Part shown: positions 1 through 8,315 of the stretch, in pieces
Numbering within the stretch: the stretch's first letter is position 1
Layout: each line of letters opens with the position of its first letter
Origin: Rhodonellum psychrophilum GCM71 = DSM 17998
GTDB taxonomy: Bacteria > Bacteroidota > Bacteroidia > Cytophagales > Cyclobacteriaceae
Direction of reading: 5' to 3'
Assembly: GCF_000381545.1 (NCBI RefSeq)
Contig: NZ_KB906698.1
Location: forward strand, 1 to 41,096
DNA: 41,096 nucleotides
Made by a program: the position numbers and the translations under genes
The notes under the pieces: model-generated
Database searches by the model: none
The model's input: the letters and a program-made list of their open reading frames with translations, nothing else
What the model was told of the DNA's origin: nothing

Positions 1-438
1 CCGAAATCACATTTCCCACCCATTCGCATGGGGGGCTATTCAATTTTATTCCCTTCAGGAATTGTCAGTAGTAGCGATCTGCATAATCGAGGAATGTTGG
101 GTTGGGTTCTATAAAACTCTGTTTTCATGGATCCAATCAAAGATTTGCCCAGATCAATGAATGAATTAACCAAAAAAATCCCATCCCCAATTCGGTGATC
201 CCAAGTATGAAAGACTTGAATTCGATTGGCCCCGGATGAAATCCGGTGGCAAAATGCCATATCATGAACCCCCGACGCTGGAGGAGTCGAATTTGAGCCA
301 AGATCTTTGGCTAAAGAAAAGGATTGGAACCTGGAGGTTTTTCTCCTAAACAGGTTGATGCTTCAGTGCAGTCTGAAGACTGTAAGTGGAGGGTCCAAGT
401 CTGAAGACTTGAACCAAATGTGGATTCAGACTTGGATG
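1..438. other. Non-coding end region with a cluster of short hairpins
   Basis: I see no convincing gene here, downstream of the WecA-like gene. The longest minus-strand frame (36-260, 74 codons) matches nothing I recognise. The stretch does hold a run of short inverted repeats: 212-228 (CAAGT/ACTTG), 232-246 (CCGGAT-GAA-ATCCGG), 247-259 (TGGCA-AAA-TGCCA), 369-382 (CAGTC-TGAA-GACTG) and 396-411 (CAAGTC-TGAA-GACTTG). The last two share the core AGTCTGAAGACT. None is followed by a clear T-run, so they look more like REP-type palindromic repeats than simple terminators, although they could still shape the 3' end of the wecA transcript. Confidence 0.5.
369..411. repeat. Paired palindromic elements sharing AGTCTGAAGACT
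   Basis: There are two hairpin-forming palindromes 13 bases apart: CAGTC-TGAA-GACTG at 369-382 and CAAGTC-TGAA-GACTTG at 396-411. They begin 28 bases past the wecA-like stop codon in the direction of transcription. The same loop sequence and core suggest a repeat family rather than chance. A role as REP-like elements or in processing the transcript end is inference. Confidence 0.5.
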
Positions 439-1575
439 CTAAAACAGATGCTGCAGGAACGACATGCGTCCCTTGCGTTTTTTGCGTTTGAGGGGGAGGG
501 GCCTCACTTTCGATTTGAGGTAGTGGAAAGTGGAATAGGCCATGCCGCAATGCAGCAGAATAAAGCCCAGCAGGTACGGCCAAGAAAAATGGATGGAAAG
601 CCAATAGGCAAAGGCGATCAAGGAGATATTGGCTACGGAGAGCATCAGGCTGGTCTTGAAATGGGTGTAGCCCAGATCGATCAGGATATGGTGGACATGG
701 TTTCGGTCCGGCAAGAAAATCTTCTGTCCGGAAAGCTTTCGGGAGACCATGATCCTGAGCGTGTCAAAAATCGGGATGCTCAGGATTATCAACAACAAAG
801 CGGGGAGATTTTCGGGCAGGATGCCCAAGCGAAGTACTTCCGTCGGACTCATCGCCAACATTTTCAAGGCAAGGAATCCGATCAAAAAGCCGATAAACAG
901 GGATCCTGTGTCTCCCATAAATATTTTTCTACGGATAGATCTGGAAAAATTGAATCGGGTGAATGCCAAGAGGGAGCCGATCAAAAGCATACAGACCAGA
1001 AAGAAATATTCCATCCCGATCTGCAAAAACATAGCCCCCAGGGAACCTAGGATCACCACCCCAATGATGGATGCCAAACCGTCGATCCCATCGATCAGGT
1101 TATAGGCATTGATAAATCCGATCATAAAGAGGTAGATAAAGGGAACGCTCAGGTAAACCGGGAGTTCATGGATGCCCAAGAAGCCATGGAAGGACAACTG
1201 CCAGAAACTGGGATTCAGAAAAAGGATGGAAACCGCTATCACCTGCCCGAAGAGTTTGCCCAGTGCAGAGGAGATGACCAAGTCATCCTTCAAGCCCACG
1301 ATAAACAAGACGGTGACGCCGGGAATCAAAAACATACTCGGTATCGAGGCGTATTCACTCCGCAGAAATGAGTAGCAGAGAATAAAGCAGATAAAGAAGG
1401 CGACGCCGCCAAAGGAGGGCGTAACCACATGATGGGAACTCCGATGATCCGGCTTGACCACCAACTCTTTCTCCCGTGCCACCCACACGATTTTAGGGAT
1501 CAGATAATAGGTAATCAAAAATGAGCTGCACAAAAAAAGCAGCACTTTCAATAAAAAAGGGATTTCGGTTAGCAT
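439..1575 (-). CDS. wecA: Undecaprenyl-phosphate sugar-1-phosphate transferase (WecA/MraY family)
   Basis: This integral membrane enzyme probably starts the polysaccharide repeat unit by moving a HexNAc-1-phosphate (GlcNAc-type in WecA) from its UDP-sugar to undecaprenyl phosphate on the cytoplasmic face. The 378-residue protein has about ten hydrophobic segments and the family's acidic signatures: GLKDD at residues 94-98, NAYNLIDGIDG at 156-166, FMGDTG at 219-224 and the cytoplasmic histidine motif RNHVHHIL at 291-298. The start is ATG. A basic tail (KRKKRKGR) ends the protein. It follows wzi in the same direction but is separated from it by about 430 bp of repeats, so it may have its own promoter. 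It is the only initiating enzyme in the window. Sugar specificity (GlcNAc, or a 6-deoxy-HexNAc as in WbpL) cannot be read from the sequence. Confidence 0.9.
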   Translation of the reverse strand: MLTEIPFLLKVLLFLCSSFLITYYLIPKIVWVAREKELVVKPDHRSSHHVVTPSFGGVAFFICFILCYSFLRSEYASIPSMFLIPGVTVLFIVGLKDDLVISSALGKLFGQVIAVSILFLNPSFWQLSFHGFLGIHELPVYLSVPFIYLFMIGFINAYNLIDGIDGLASIIGVVILGSLGAMFLQIGMEYFFLVCMLLIGSLLAFTRFNFSRSIRRKIFMGDTGSLFIGFLIGFLALKMLAMSPTEVLRLGILPENLPALLLIILSIPIFDTLRIMVSRKLSGQKIFLPDRNHVHHILIDLGYTHFKTSLMLSVANISLIAFAYWLSIHFSWPYLLGFILLHCGMAYSTFHYLKSKVRPLPLKRKKRKGRMSFLQHLF

Positions 1576-2004
1576 GCGGATTCTGAAATTTGGTATTTGG
1601 TATGTGGTATTTGAAACCTTTGGTTTCTTGGTATTTGGTATGTGGTGTAAGGTATTTTATGCAGCTTATTGCGGCATGGTCTACTTTGTACAGTGTTTTT
1701 GGTATTTGAAACCTTTGGTTTCTTGGTTTTTGGGTTGTGATCTATAGTACTTCATGCAGCATATTGCAGCAAGGCCTACTTTATACTTATTACTTTGTAC
1801 AGTGTTTTTGGTATGTGGTGTAAGGTGTTTTATGCAGCTTATTGCGGCATGGCCTACTTTATACTTAGTACTTTGTACAATCGAACACGGTATGTAGTCT
1901 AAGGTACTTTATGCAACTTTCAGCTGCCTGCGCTACTTCGTACTTAGTACTTAGTACAAATACCTTCTACATACCAAAATCCCAAAGGGATTATATACCA
2001 AATA
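1576..2004. repeat. Degenerate repeat tract between wzi and wecA
   Basis: There is no gene here. The region is built from diverged copies of one unit. A 24-base segment (core GAAACCTTTGGTTTCTT) occurs at 1606-1629 and again, identical, at 1701-1724. The roughly 50-base segment at 1639-1688 recurs at 1811-1860 with two differences. More diverged copies lie near 1747-1800 and 1891-1965. The copies share ATGCAGCTTATTGCGGCA and the palindrome-rich TACTTAGTACTTTGTAC. GAAACC-TTT-GGTTTC can form a hairpin. The tract lies between two same-strand genes, so it is probably transcribed or holds the wecA promoter; I saw no clear promoter box. Confidence 0.7.
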
Positions 2005-3687
2005 CTATTTCCCTCCACCCCACAAATATACCAAACTCACCTGACTGTGCACGGAGAAGAGGTTCTCCCCTTTCGGGAAATCCGGGGTGCTGCTTGGGTC
2101 GAGCTGCCACTGGTAGTTGCGGCCATGGATGAGCTGGACCTTGGAGCTGAGCAGAAGATTGTCCCAGCGATGGTCAAAAAGGAAGCCAAGGCTGAGGTCC
2201 ACCCAGGGTTTGTGTTCTTTTTGCTGGCCAAAGGCACGGTAATAGAAATCCTGTTGGTTTTCCAGTCTTTCCAGCAGGATGCCGTATTTGTTGAAATTTT
2301 CCACTATCGCCAGTTCCAATGTCTGGACGTTGGAGCCAACACCGATGCCGACTCCAAGAGGCTGGCCGTAGTTCGCAAAACCTCGGGCTCTTGTATGTGT
2401 ATGCCAGGAAATGCCACCACCCAATCCTCGATATCTGATATATCGGTTAATGGATTCCTGCTGGTGGGTCATTTCCCCTCTTAACTGCACATATTGATTT
2501 TCCTTGGACAAGGGAATTAATTTAGAAAAACCCATCAAATACGCCCGTGCATGTTCGGGAGTCAGGATTGCGTCCCTCCAGTTGAAGGCGTGGTCTCTTC
2601 GGCCAAATTCCGCATAAAATTCAGTGTGGTGTTTGGGAATGACCCATCTGAAGAATAGCGTCGCAGTTTGGTCTCTGCCGGCACCATCAAATTCAACCGT
2701 ATTGCCATTTTCAAAAATACTCTCTTTTTGGAATGGATCCAAAATTGGGAAATAATCTCTAAATCCATCCCCCATCCGTTCTCTGTATTGTTGAAAGGTT
2801 CTGCTAAATCCTAAAAACAAACCTGGAATCCATTTCGGCGAATATGAAACAGTGATGCCATTGACATACTTCCAATCCCCAGTAAAATCAGTAAAAAAAC
2901 GATCATTCAAGTCTGCGTGCTGTGAAGGTTTCAATCCTGATTCCTCTATCCTGCCCATAATTAACTGCCCCTCGAAATTACCCAGGAAGGTTTTTGCTGG
3001 TTTTGTCGTATTGAGGCTCAAGTGGGGAAATCCCTGTGCATTGTTCGAGAATGTCAACGCATTCCACTGACCCGGGCCCCACCAGAGATTCTGGGTGGAA
3101 ATGCCAGCCTCAAACGCACCAAACTGAGCCGATAATTTGGATTGCCCCAATGAAAATTTTGAATATCCAGCTGATCCAAACCTCTCGGGATAGTCCCCAA
3201 AGTTCCAAAAAATGAATCGAGCTGCTTGAATTCCATCCCTAAACTCTCTGGAAAAACCCTGATAAGCCTTGTTCTGTGCCAAAACCAAATCCGGCTGCAG
3301 CTGAAGATGGATGAATTTATATTTGATGAAAAGTCCTGAACTGATATACTGCTGTCCTCCCCTACTTGGGATCATTCCATAATCGCCCCATCCATAAGGC
3401 CGTTTGGTATTCATTTGGGAGATGGCTGTTAGCGGCAAAGCATAGATCTCAACAGCAGGAATTTTGGCCAAAAATTCAGGAAAGAGCCGATTTAAGAAAT
3501 CATAGTTTCCCGAGATTGGCCTCAGCAAAAAAGATGCTTTTTGTTCCGTAGAATCAATCAACTGATTTCTCCTAATATTTTCTTCCAACATCGGATTGCC
3601 AGCGGGTAAAACCTGTGCTTCCAATCTATAAAACAGAAAGATAAAAATCCAAAAAAGAAAAAAATATTTTATTTTTAAACAGTTCAT
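2005..3687 (-). CDS. wzi: Capsule assembly protein Wzi-like outer-membrane protein
   Basis: This is a 560-residue predicted outer-membrane beta-barrel of the Wzi capsule-assembly family, which in E. coli helps attach capsule to the cell surface. An N-terminal signal peptide is clear (KIKYFFLFWIFIFLFYRLEAQ). The rest is rich in alternating aromatic/polar strands, such as the segment around YGWGDYGMIPSRGGQQY and GISTQNLWWGPGQWNALTFSNN, which resemble Wzi family blocks. It is longer than E. coli Wzi (about 480 residues), as is common in Bacteroidota. The ATG start lies 9 bp after the stop of the WbuB-like glycosyltransferase, so the two are probably co-transcribed. It suggests the product is at least partly cell-attached. 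The family call is firm; the attachment role is transferred from the enterobacterial protein. Confidence 0.85.
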   Translation of the reverse strand: MNCLKIKYFFLFWIFIFLFYRLEAQVLPAGNPMLEENIRRNQLIDSTEQKASFLLRPISGNYDFLNRLFPEFLAKIPAVEIYALPLTAISQMNTKRPYGWGDYGMIPSRGGQQYISSGLFIKYKFIHLQLQPDLVLAQNKAYQGFSREFRDGIQAARFIFWNFGDYPERFGSAGYSKFSLGQSKLSAQFGAFEAGISTQNLWWGPGQWNALTFSNNAQGFPHLSLNTTKPAKTFLGNFEGQLIMGRIEESGLKPSQHADLNDRFFTDFTGDWKYVNGITVSYSPKWIPGLFLGFSRTFQQYRERMGDGFRDYFPILDPFQKESIFENGNTVEFDGAGRDQTATLFFRWVIPKHHTEFYAEFGRRDHAFNWRDAILTPEHARAYLMGFSKLIPLSKENQYVQLRGEMTHQQESINRYIRYRGLGGGISWHTHTRARGFANYGQPLGVGIGVGSNVQTLELAIVENFNKYGILLERLENQQDFYYRAFGQQKEHKPWVDLSLGFLFDHRWDNLLLSSKVQLIHGRNYQWQLDPSSTPDFPKGENLFSVHSQVSLVYLWGGGK

Positions 3688-3696
3688 CCTTTTCTT

Positions 3697-4908
3697 CTAC
3701 ACTTCTTTTAAAGCTGTCAGCATTTGGTTGGCTATTTTATTTCTCTCAAAATCTTTTGCCAATAACCTGCATCCATTAATATAAGCATCCAAATCACACT
3801 TTTCCTCATAAAGTTTTAGAACTGCGGCTAAAAATGAACTTCTGTCTTCAGGTTCGAAACAAATCCCAGCACCATATTTTTCGATAATCAATTTCGTTTC
3901 TCCTCCAAGCCCGAGAAGAATAGGTTTCTCCACTGCTGCGGCTTCAAATATTTTAGAAGGGATCACTGTCAAAAATGTGTCGCTTTTGATCAGGTTCACC
4001 AACGCAATATCCATCAAATTAAGATAGTCCAATACCTGGTCTTTTGGGACGGAGTCTACAAAGATGGCATTGGATATCTCTTCAGATTCAGCTTTTTCCA
4101 ATAATTTCTCCTTATTTGCCCCATCACCCACAAATAAGAACACAATATCCGGGTGCGTCTCTTTTATATGCTTGATGCTGTCAATTATAAATTCCAAACC
4201 ATGTGCCAACCCGTGCGTTCCGATGTATGAAAACACGAACTTGCCTTCGAGACGATGATGGGTCACCAAAGATGCATCCTTTGGAAACGGTTTATATTTG
4301 CTTAAATCCACACCATTTTTGAGAACCTGTATCTTTTGATGCGGAATTCCCCGTTCAGCAATCTTCTTTTTAAATGTATCTGTGACCACCACCAATTTGT
4401 CTGCAGAATGATACATCCGCATCTCTATCGATTCCAAAAACGCAATCAACCTCTCATTTTTGGTGGCTCCTACAGCAATAATGGATTCAGGCCAAAGGTC
4501 ACGGACTTCCATAACCCATTTTTTCCTTTTAAAAAAACTCAATTGCCAAGCGGAAACTGCTGTGAAAAATTGCGGCGAGGTCCCGATGATCAAGTCTGTT
4601 TTGATGAACAATCCAAAAAGAAAGGACATTACGCCATAACTCACGTAATCGAGGGTCCTCCTTAAAAATCCAGAATTAGCTGAAATATAAGACCAAACCC
4701 TGATCACTCTAATTCCTTCCATGACTTCTTCTTGGTACAATTTGTTTTCGTACCCTCCAAATACCCTACCTTTTGGGAAATTCGGAACACAGGTGATCAC
4801 AGTTACCTCAGCCCCATTCCGAACCCATTCCCTGCAATGTTCGAATGTTCTGTTTGCAGGGGCATTGATTTCAGGAGGAAAGTTGTCTGTAAGGAATAAT
4901 ATTTTCAT
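3697..4908 (-). CDS. WbuB-like GT4 glycosyltransferase
   Basis: This 403-residue GT-B fold glycosyltransferase adds a sugar to the lipid-linked repeat unit at the inner face of the membrane. The N-terminus MKILFLTDNFPPEINAPANR and the segment KKWVMEVRDLWPESI are typical of the WbuB group of GT4 enzymes; E. coli WbuB is described as an L-FucNAc transferase. The C-terminal nucleotide-sugar domain has GTHGLAHGLE and the donor-binding stretch PSKIFEAAAVEKPILLGLGGE. Its ATG overlaps the heparinase-like gene's stop in an ATGA (4905-4908), so translation is probably coupled. With the heparinase-like gene it forms a pair that is common in Bacteroidota polysaccharide loci. Donor and acceptor are unknown; the Fuc3N-type or HexNAc sugar made by this locus is a candidate. 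Confidence 0.85.
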   Translation of the reverse strand: MKILFLTDNFPPEINAPANRTFEHCREWVRNGAEVTVITCVPNFPKGRVFGGYENKLYQEEVMEGIRVIRVWSYISANSGFLRRTLDYVSYGVMSFLFGLFIKTDLIIGTSPQFFTAVSAWQLSFFKRKKWVMEVRDLWPESIIAVGATKNERLIAFLESIEMRMYHSADKLVVVTDTFKKKIAERGIPHQKIQVLKNGVDLSKYKPFPKDASLVTHHRLEGKFVFSYIGTHGLAHGLEFIIDSIKHIKETHPDIVFLFVGDGANKEKLLEKAESEEISNAIFVDSVPKDQVLDYLNLMDIALVNLIKSDTFLTVIPSKIFEAAAVEKPILLGLGGETKLIIEKYGAGICFEPEDRSSFLAAVLKLYEEKCDLDAYINGCRLLAKDFERNKIANQMLTALKEV

Positions 4909-6497
4909 TGAATCGGGGAAATAATGGTTCTGATTTGAGAACCAAGGAATTTAATTGATAGTCGCGTTGCCTGTGTAAGTAAATTGAAACCTTCGGCAAA
5001 CTGATAATTTTCAATTTCAATTTTACCGTCGCAATTCCATTGAATCAGGATGCTTTCATTTATTTTTACGGTGCTTGCATCCAGCTGAATAATTTTGCAA
5101 TCTGGATGAAAGTGTAGTCTAAAAACAGATGGATGTTTGGATTTTCTTCCGGAAAGAATGTCTAAAATCTCGATGTTCTCATTCTTTTTTAAGAATTCTC
5201 TTGTATGTTTTATTGGGGAATATCCATTATGTTCAGCAGAGACTCTATCCCCTTCATCAGCATTGATGGTTACTTTTGCCCTTTTGCCAACCCGAAACCC
5301 TGACCAAACTTCGGAAGAACTCTTTCCATTGATTTCAATTGTATTGTGGGCGGCGGTCGATCTTTCCCAATTTCTTTTTTCCGAGATGGTATAAGTTGAG
5401 ATTCCAGGATCCACAATAATTGGATTTTCTCCTTGATGCAAAACAAATGAAAAAGTATCTGCATGTGCATGGCCTGGTTGGTAACTCGGTTTGATACCTT
5501 CTATATCTGCTATAAGCACCAAATTGTCCAATTTCAATCTACGATAGCCGGAAAGGCTTAGCTTGAGGTTCTTTTTAGGTAAAATATTAAGGTTATTGGC
5601 AATGTTTTGAAGCTCTGATGAGGATATGGCAATACTTTCCGTAGTATCATTAAAGTGAGGCAAAGTCCCATTTGGCAAAGTCATTTCAATGAGCCAAGTC
5701 AACATCAATTCTGCTTTTTCCTTCAATAGAACCTTCATCGGATGTGATTCCGGACTAAGACAATAAGCTTCTAATACTCTAAATAAAATGATTTGGTGGT
5801 ACATTGGGGCCAATTCAAAATGGGCTCCATCCAATAACACCTGTTCCTCGAGTTCCTTTTCCAGAAGTTTAGCACTCTTTTTTAACCATGAATCATTTTG
5901 AAAATATAATCCTCCCATCCAAAAGGCGAAGGCATTTTCCAATAAATGGTTGGCAAGAATATGATATTCGAGATTTTGGGACAGGTAATTAATTTCTGCC
6001 CAAAGATATTGTTTAATTCTAATGGCATCTTTCAGGTTTACTTCAGTAGATTCCAAAAAACGAATCACATTCATAATCCTCAATGAGGCCGGATAAGGTT
6101 CTAATGGTAACCTTCCATCGTTAAGCCAGGCATACAAACTTAAAACTAAATCTAATTTTACCGATATCGGGAGGTTATCTTGTTTTAAAACATCAAGGTA
6201 TTGAAGGTTGTAATTCCAAAGTTTGCCTTGGGTTTGGTCATTCCAATTGATGGCATCATCAAACCCAACAGTGCTATTCAGAAAGGTAAATTGATAGTTA
6301 TTTTCATTTTGCCTAAGAACAATATGATTCAGTTCAGTTTTGAAAAAATCCAGTTTATGGGATCCTGATCCTTCTTTTCCAAAATGGGACAAAGACTTTG
6401 CAGATTTAATTCTGTTCTTTATCTGAAAGATTGCCTGGCTTGGTTTGAGATAGGCAATTGTTCTGAGTAAAGTAAGAATGGAGGATGTTATCGCCAA
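4905..6497 (-). CDS. Heparinase II/III-like polysaccharide lyase
   Basis: This 530-residue protein is of the heparinase II/III family, whose members cleave uronic-acid polymers by beta-elimination. The N-terminal ~320 residues are alpha-helical (toroid-like). The catalytic C-terminal part shows GHAHAD at 342-347, the tyrosine segment DPGISTYT at 363-370 and STAAHNT at 380-386, the His/Tyr pattern expected for an active lyase. The start is TTG: an in-frame stop lies directly upstream and there is no nearby ATG. There is no clear signal peptide, so its location is uncertain. It opens a sub-block after a 253-bp AT-rich gap and is coupled to the next glycosyltransferase. With the UDP-HexNAc dehydrogenase in the locus, trimming or releasing the cognate uronic-acid polymer is a fair inference. 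Confidence 0.85.
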   Translation of the reverse strand: MAITSSILTLLRTIAYLKPSQAIFQIKNRIKSAKSLSHFGKEGSGSHKLDFFKTELNHIVLRQNENNYQFTFLNSTVGFDDAINWNDQTQGKLWNYNLQYLDVLKQDNLPISVKLDLVLSLYAWLNDGRLPLEPYPASLRIMNVIRFLESTEVNLKDAIRIKQYLWAEINYLSQNLEYHILANHLLENAFAFWMGGLYFQNDSWLKKSAKLLEKELEEQVLLDGAHFELAPMYHQIILFRVLEAYCLSPESHPMKVLLKEKAELMLTWLIEMTLPNGTLPHFNDTTESIAISSSELQNIANNLNILPKKNLKLSLSGYRRLKLDNLVLIADIEGIKPSYQPGHAHADTFSFVLHQGENPIIVDPGISTYTISEKRNWERSTAAHNTIEINGKSSSEVWSGFRVGKRAKVTINADEGDRVSAEHNGYSPIKHTREFLKKNENIEILDILSGRKSKHPSVFRLHFHPDCKIIQLDASTVKINESILIQWNCDGKIEIENYQFAEGFNLLTQATRLSIKFLGSQIRTIISPIQ

Positions 6498-6750
6498 TTA
6501 CTTCGCATAAAATTTAAAAAAAAAATAACTATTAATTCATTGTTAAGCAAGCCTATCTATAAAATCCTCACAAAGAAACAAAACTAGAATATACCTATAT
6601 CATAAAAAAAATAAAAACATAGGGATGAAATAGATCTAGTTAAATTTATAAAAGGAAGTAGCTAAAAAAGGAATTTGTTAAATTAGAATTAAGAATTAAA
6701 ATAAAATTATAAAATTGTAAAATCTTAAAAAAAATAATTGTTGTTTAAAT
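6498..6750. other. AT-rich gap, possible weak promoter for the heparinase-like gene
   Basis: These 253 bp of extremely AT-rich sequence hold no open frame of note. On the minus strand 6586-6579 reads TAGTTTTG, matching the Bacteroidota -7 box TAnnTTTG, but I find no TTG at the expected upstream distance. The gap is the left edge of the very AT-rich core of the locus. Confidence 0.4.
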
Positions 6751-7215
6751 TTATAATTTATTATGAGAATCAAATTCATAATACCTAATAGTTCTTGCGT
6801 TTTGCACAAATCTAAAAGGATTACCAACAACAGTTGAATTGGAAGGAATGTCCTTATTTATAACACTATTTGAACCTATAATAACATTATTCCCAATTTT
6901 TATTTCTCCAAAAACAACTGATCCTGCTCCAACATATACATCATTTCCTATTATAGGTACACTTTTATCTCCAAAATTTCTACCTATCGTAACGTTTTGA
7001 CCAATTAAACAATTATCACCAATTACTGAATTATTATGTATTACTACTCCAAGACCACCATATCCAAGTTTAAAATTTTTACCAATCCTTGCAGATGAGG
7101 GGAGCCAGCAGGAAAATACAAAGCGAATAATTAAAGAAATAAGATATCCGATAAACTTAAAATTATTTCGGTAAAAAAAATTACCAAGTCTATAAATTAA
7201 TATTACTGAACTCAT
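6751..7215 (-). CDS. Serine-acetyltransferase-like hexapeptide acyltransferase
   Basis: This 154-residue protein has a left-handed beta-helix made of hexapeptide repeats (IGDNCLIGQNVTIG, IGNNVIIGSNSVI) and an N-terminal hydrophobic stretch (residues ~18-37). The layout resembles CysE-like acetyltransferases found in polysaccharide loci, which O- or N-acetylate a sugar rather than serine. The ATG overlaps the preceding glycosyltransferase stop (ATGA at 7212-7215). It is one of three beta-helix acyltransferases in this locus. The presumed active-site histidine of the first coil may be the one in VVIHNNS. The sugar substrate is unknown; acetylation of a repeat-unit sugar is inferred from context. 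Confidence 0.75.
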   Translation of the reverse strand: MSSVILIYRLGNFFYRNNFKFIGYLISLIIRFVFSCWLPSSARIGKNFKLGYGGLGVVIHNNSVIGDNCLIGQNVTIGRNFGDKSVPIIGNDVYVGAGSVVFGEIKIGNNVIIGSNSVINKDIPSNSTVVGNPFRFVQNARTIRYYEFDSHNKL

Positions 7216-8315
7216 TTTAACAAAGTAAGGAGTAAACTTTTAGCATAATCAACGTTATTTTTTTTTAATTTTTCATTAAATATTTTGTCAGCTCTAATAA
7301 TTGCATTCTCATAATCAAAATAAATAGAATTTACTAAATTGGTTAAAGTATCAACGTTTCCAGGCTTAAAATACAATATAGAGTCATGGCCAACAGCATG
7401 AATCATAGGGATATCACTTGAAATTATCGGTATTTTAGAAAAAATATAATCCAGCAAACTATTAGGAAAACCCTCAATTGTAGAAGAAAAAATAGCTAAA
7501 TGATGTGTATTTATAGTTTTAAGCATAATACTTTTATCAAGCCACCCTTTGTAAAACACAAGATTTTCCAGATTATTTTCGGAAATACTATCTAAAAACT
7601 TATCTTTATAACTGCCACTTCCGTATACATTAATTATAAAATTAAATTGATTTTGTAATTTTTTTGCTAAAAAAATGAGATCATCTACTCCTTTTTCTTT
7701 TTCAATTCTAGAAACAAAAATAATTTTAAAAACTTTATCTATTTTTTTATTAAAAGCAGTAGGAGTTAATTTACTAGAATTAAAAATCTTTTCATCTTCA
7801 ACCCAGTTCTCTATCACTACTAATTTTTGGTAAGGTATATCATTTGCCAAAAAATAATCTTTCCAAAAGATATTTTGGCAAATTATCTTATAAGACAATT
7901 TAAAAATTAAATTAATAAAAATTCTATAAAAAATATTTTTATTATCTTTAATTAAATGACCTGACCTTGGGAAAATAATTATCTTCTTACCTAAAACTTT
8001 CGACAACAAAATTGACGGGAATTTATCTATATAAGAATTGCCTTTACTCATAAATATAAAAATAAATTTAGACTTATGATTTTTAATAATTGTAAATAAA
8101 AACGAAAAATTTCGAAAAACAATAGATGGGATACGTTTATAGACTTTGGCAATTGAGATATCTTTAAGTGTTGTGTCCATCTCAACAATTTCAAGTCCTG
8201 ATTTAATCAAACTATCTCTTAAAGTAATAGAGGCGAAAAAAACTCCTCCATAGTGACCATTTATTGGTTTATTAAATGATCCAATAAATAATATTTTTCT
8301 TTTTTCTATACTCAA
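7212..8315 (-). CDS. GT4 family glycosyltransferase
   Basis: This 367-residue GT-B glycosyltransferase begins with ILFIGSFNKPINGHYGGV, a glycine-rich start typical of GT4 enzymes. The C-terminal domain has KIIFVSRIEKEKGVDDLI and the donor site SSTIEGFPNSLLDYIFSKIP. In that site the usual E-x7-E reads E-x7-D, an acidic but atypical second residue. The only plausible start is TTG at 8315, which overlaps the upstream stop as TTGA (8312-8315); an in-frame stop lies shortly upstream. Codon use is strongly A/T biased, like its neighbours. It presumably adds one sugar of the repeat unit; donor and linkage cannot be told. Confidence 0.8.
   Translation of the reverse strand: MSIEKRKILFIGSFNKPINGHYGGVFFASITLRDSLIKSGLEIVEMDTTLKDISIAKVYKRIPSIVFRNFSFLFTIIKNHKSKFIFIFMSKGNSYIDKFPSILLSKVLGKKIIIFPRSGHLIKDNKNIFYRIFINLIFKLSYKIICQNIFWKDYFLANDIPYQKLVVIENWVEDEKIFNSSKLTPTAFNKKIDKVFKIIFVSRIEKEKGVDDLIFLAKKLQNQFNFIINVYGSGSYKDKFLDSISENNLENLVFYKGWLDKSIMLKTINTHHLAIFSSTIEGFPNSLLDYIFSKIPIISSDIPMIHAVGHDSILYFKPGNVDTLTNLVNSIYFDYENAIIRADKIFNEKLKKNNVDYAKSLLLTLLK

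Noticed and set aside
36-260. A 74-codon minus-strand frame with DHRIGDG, recalling the DHxxxDG motif of E2 acyltransferases
   Set aside because: The rest of the frame does not resemble that family, and the frame overlaps several hairpins, so it is probably chance.
220-310. A possible tRNA or tmRNA end (minus-strand TTCGACTCC resembling a T-loop)
   Set aside because: The five bases before the loop cannot pair with those after it, and no acceptor or anticodon stem fits.
307-1371. Plus-strand frames across the wecA-like gene
   Set aside because: They lie opposite a clear membrane enzyme with all family motifs.
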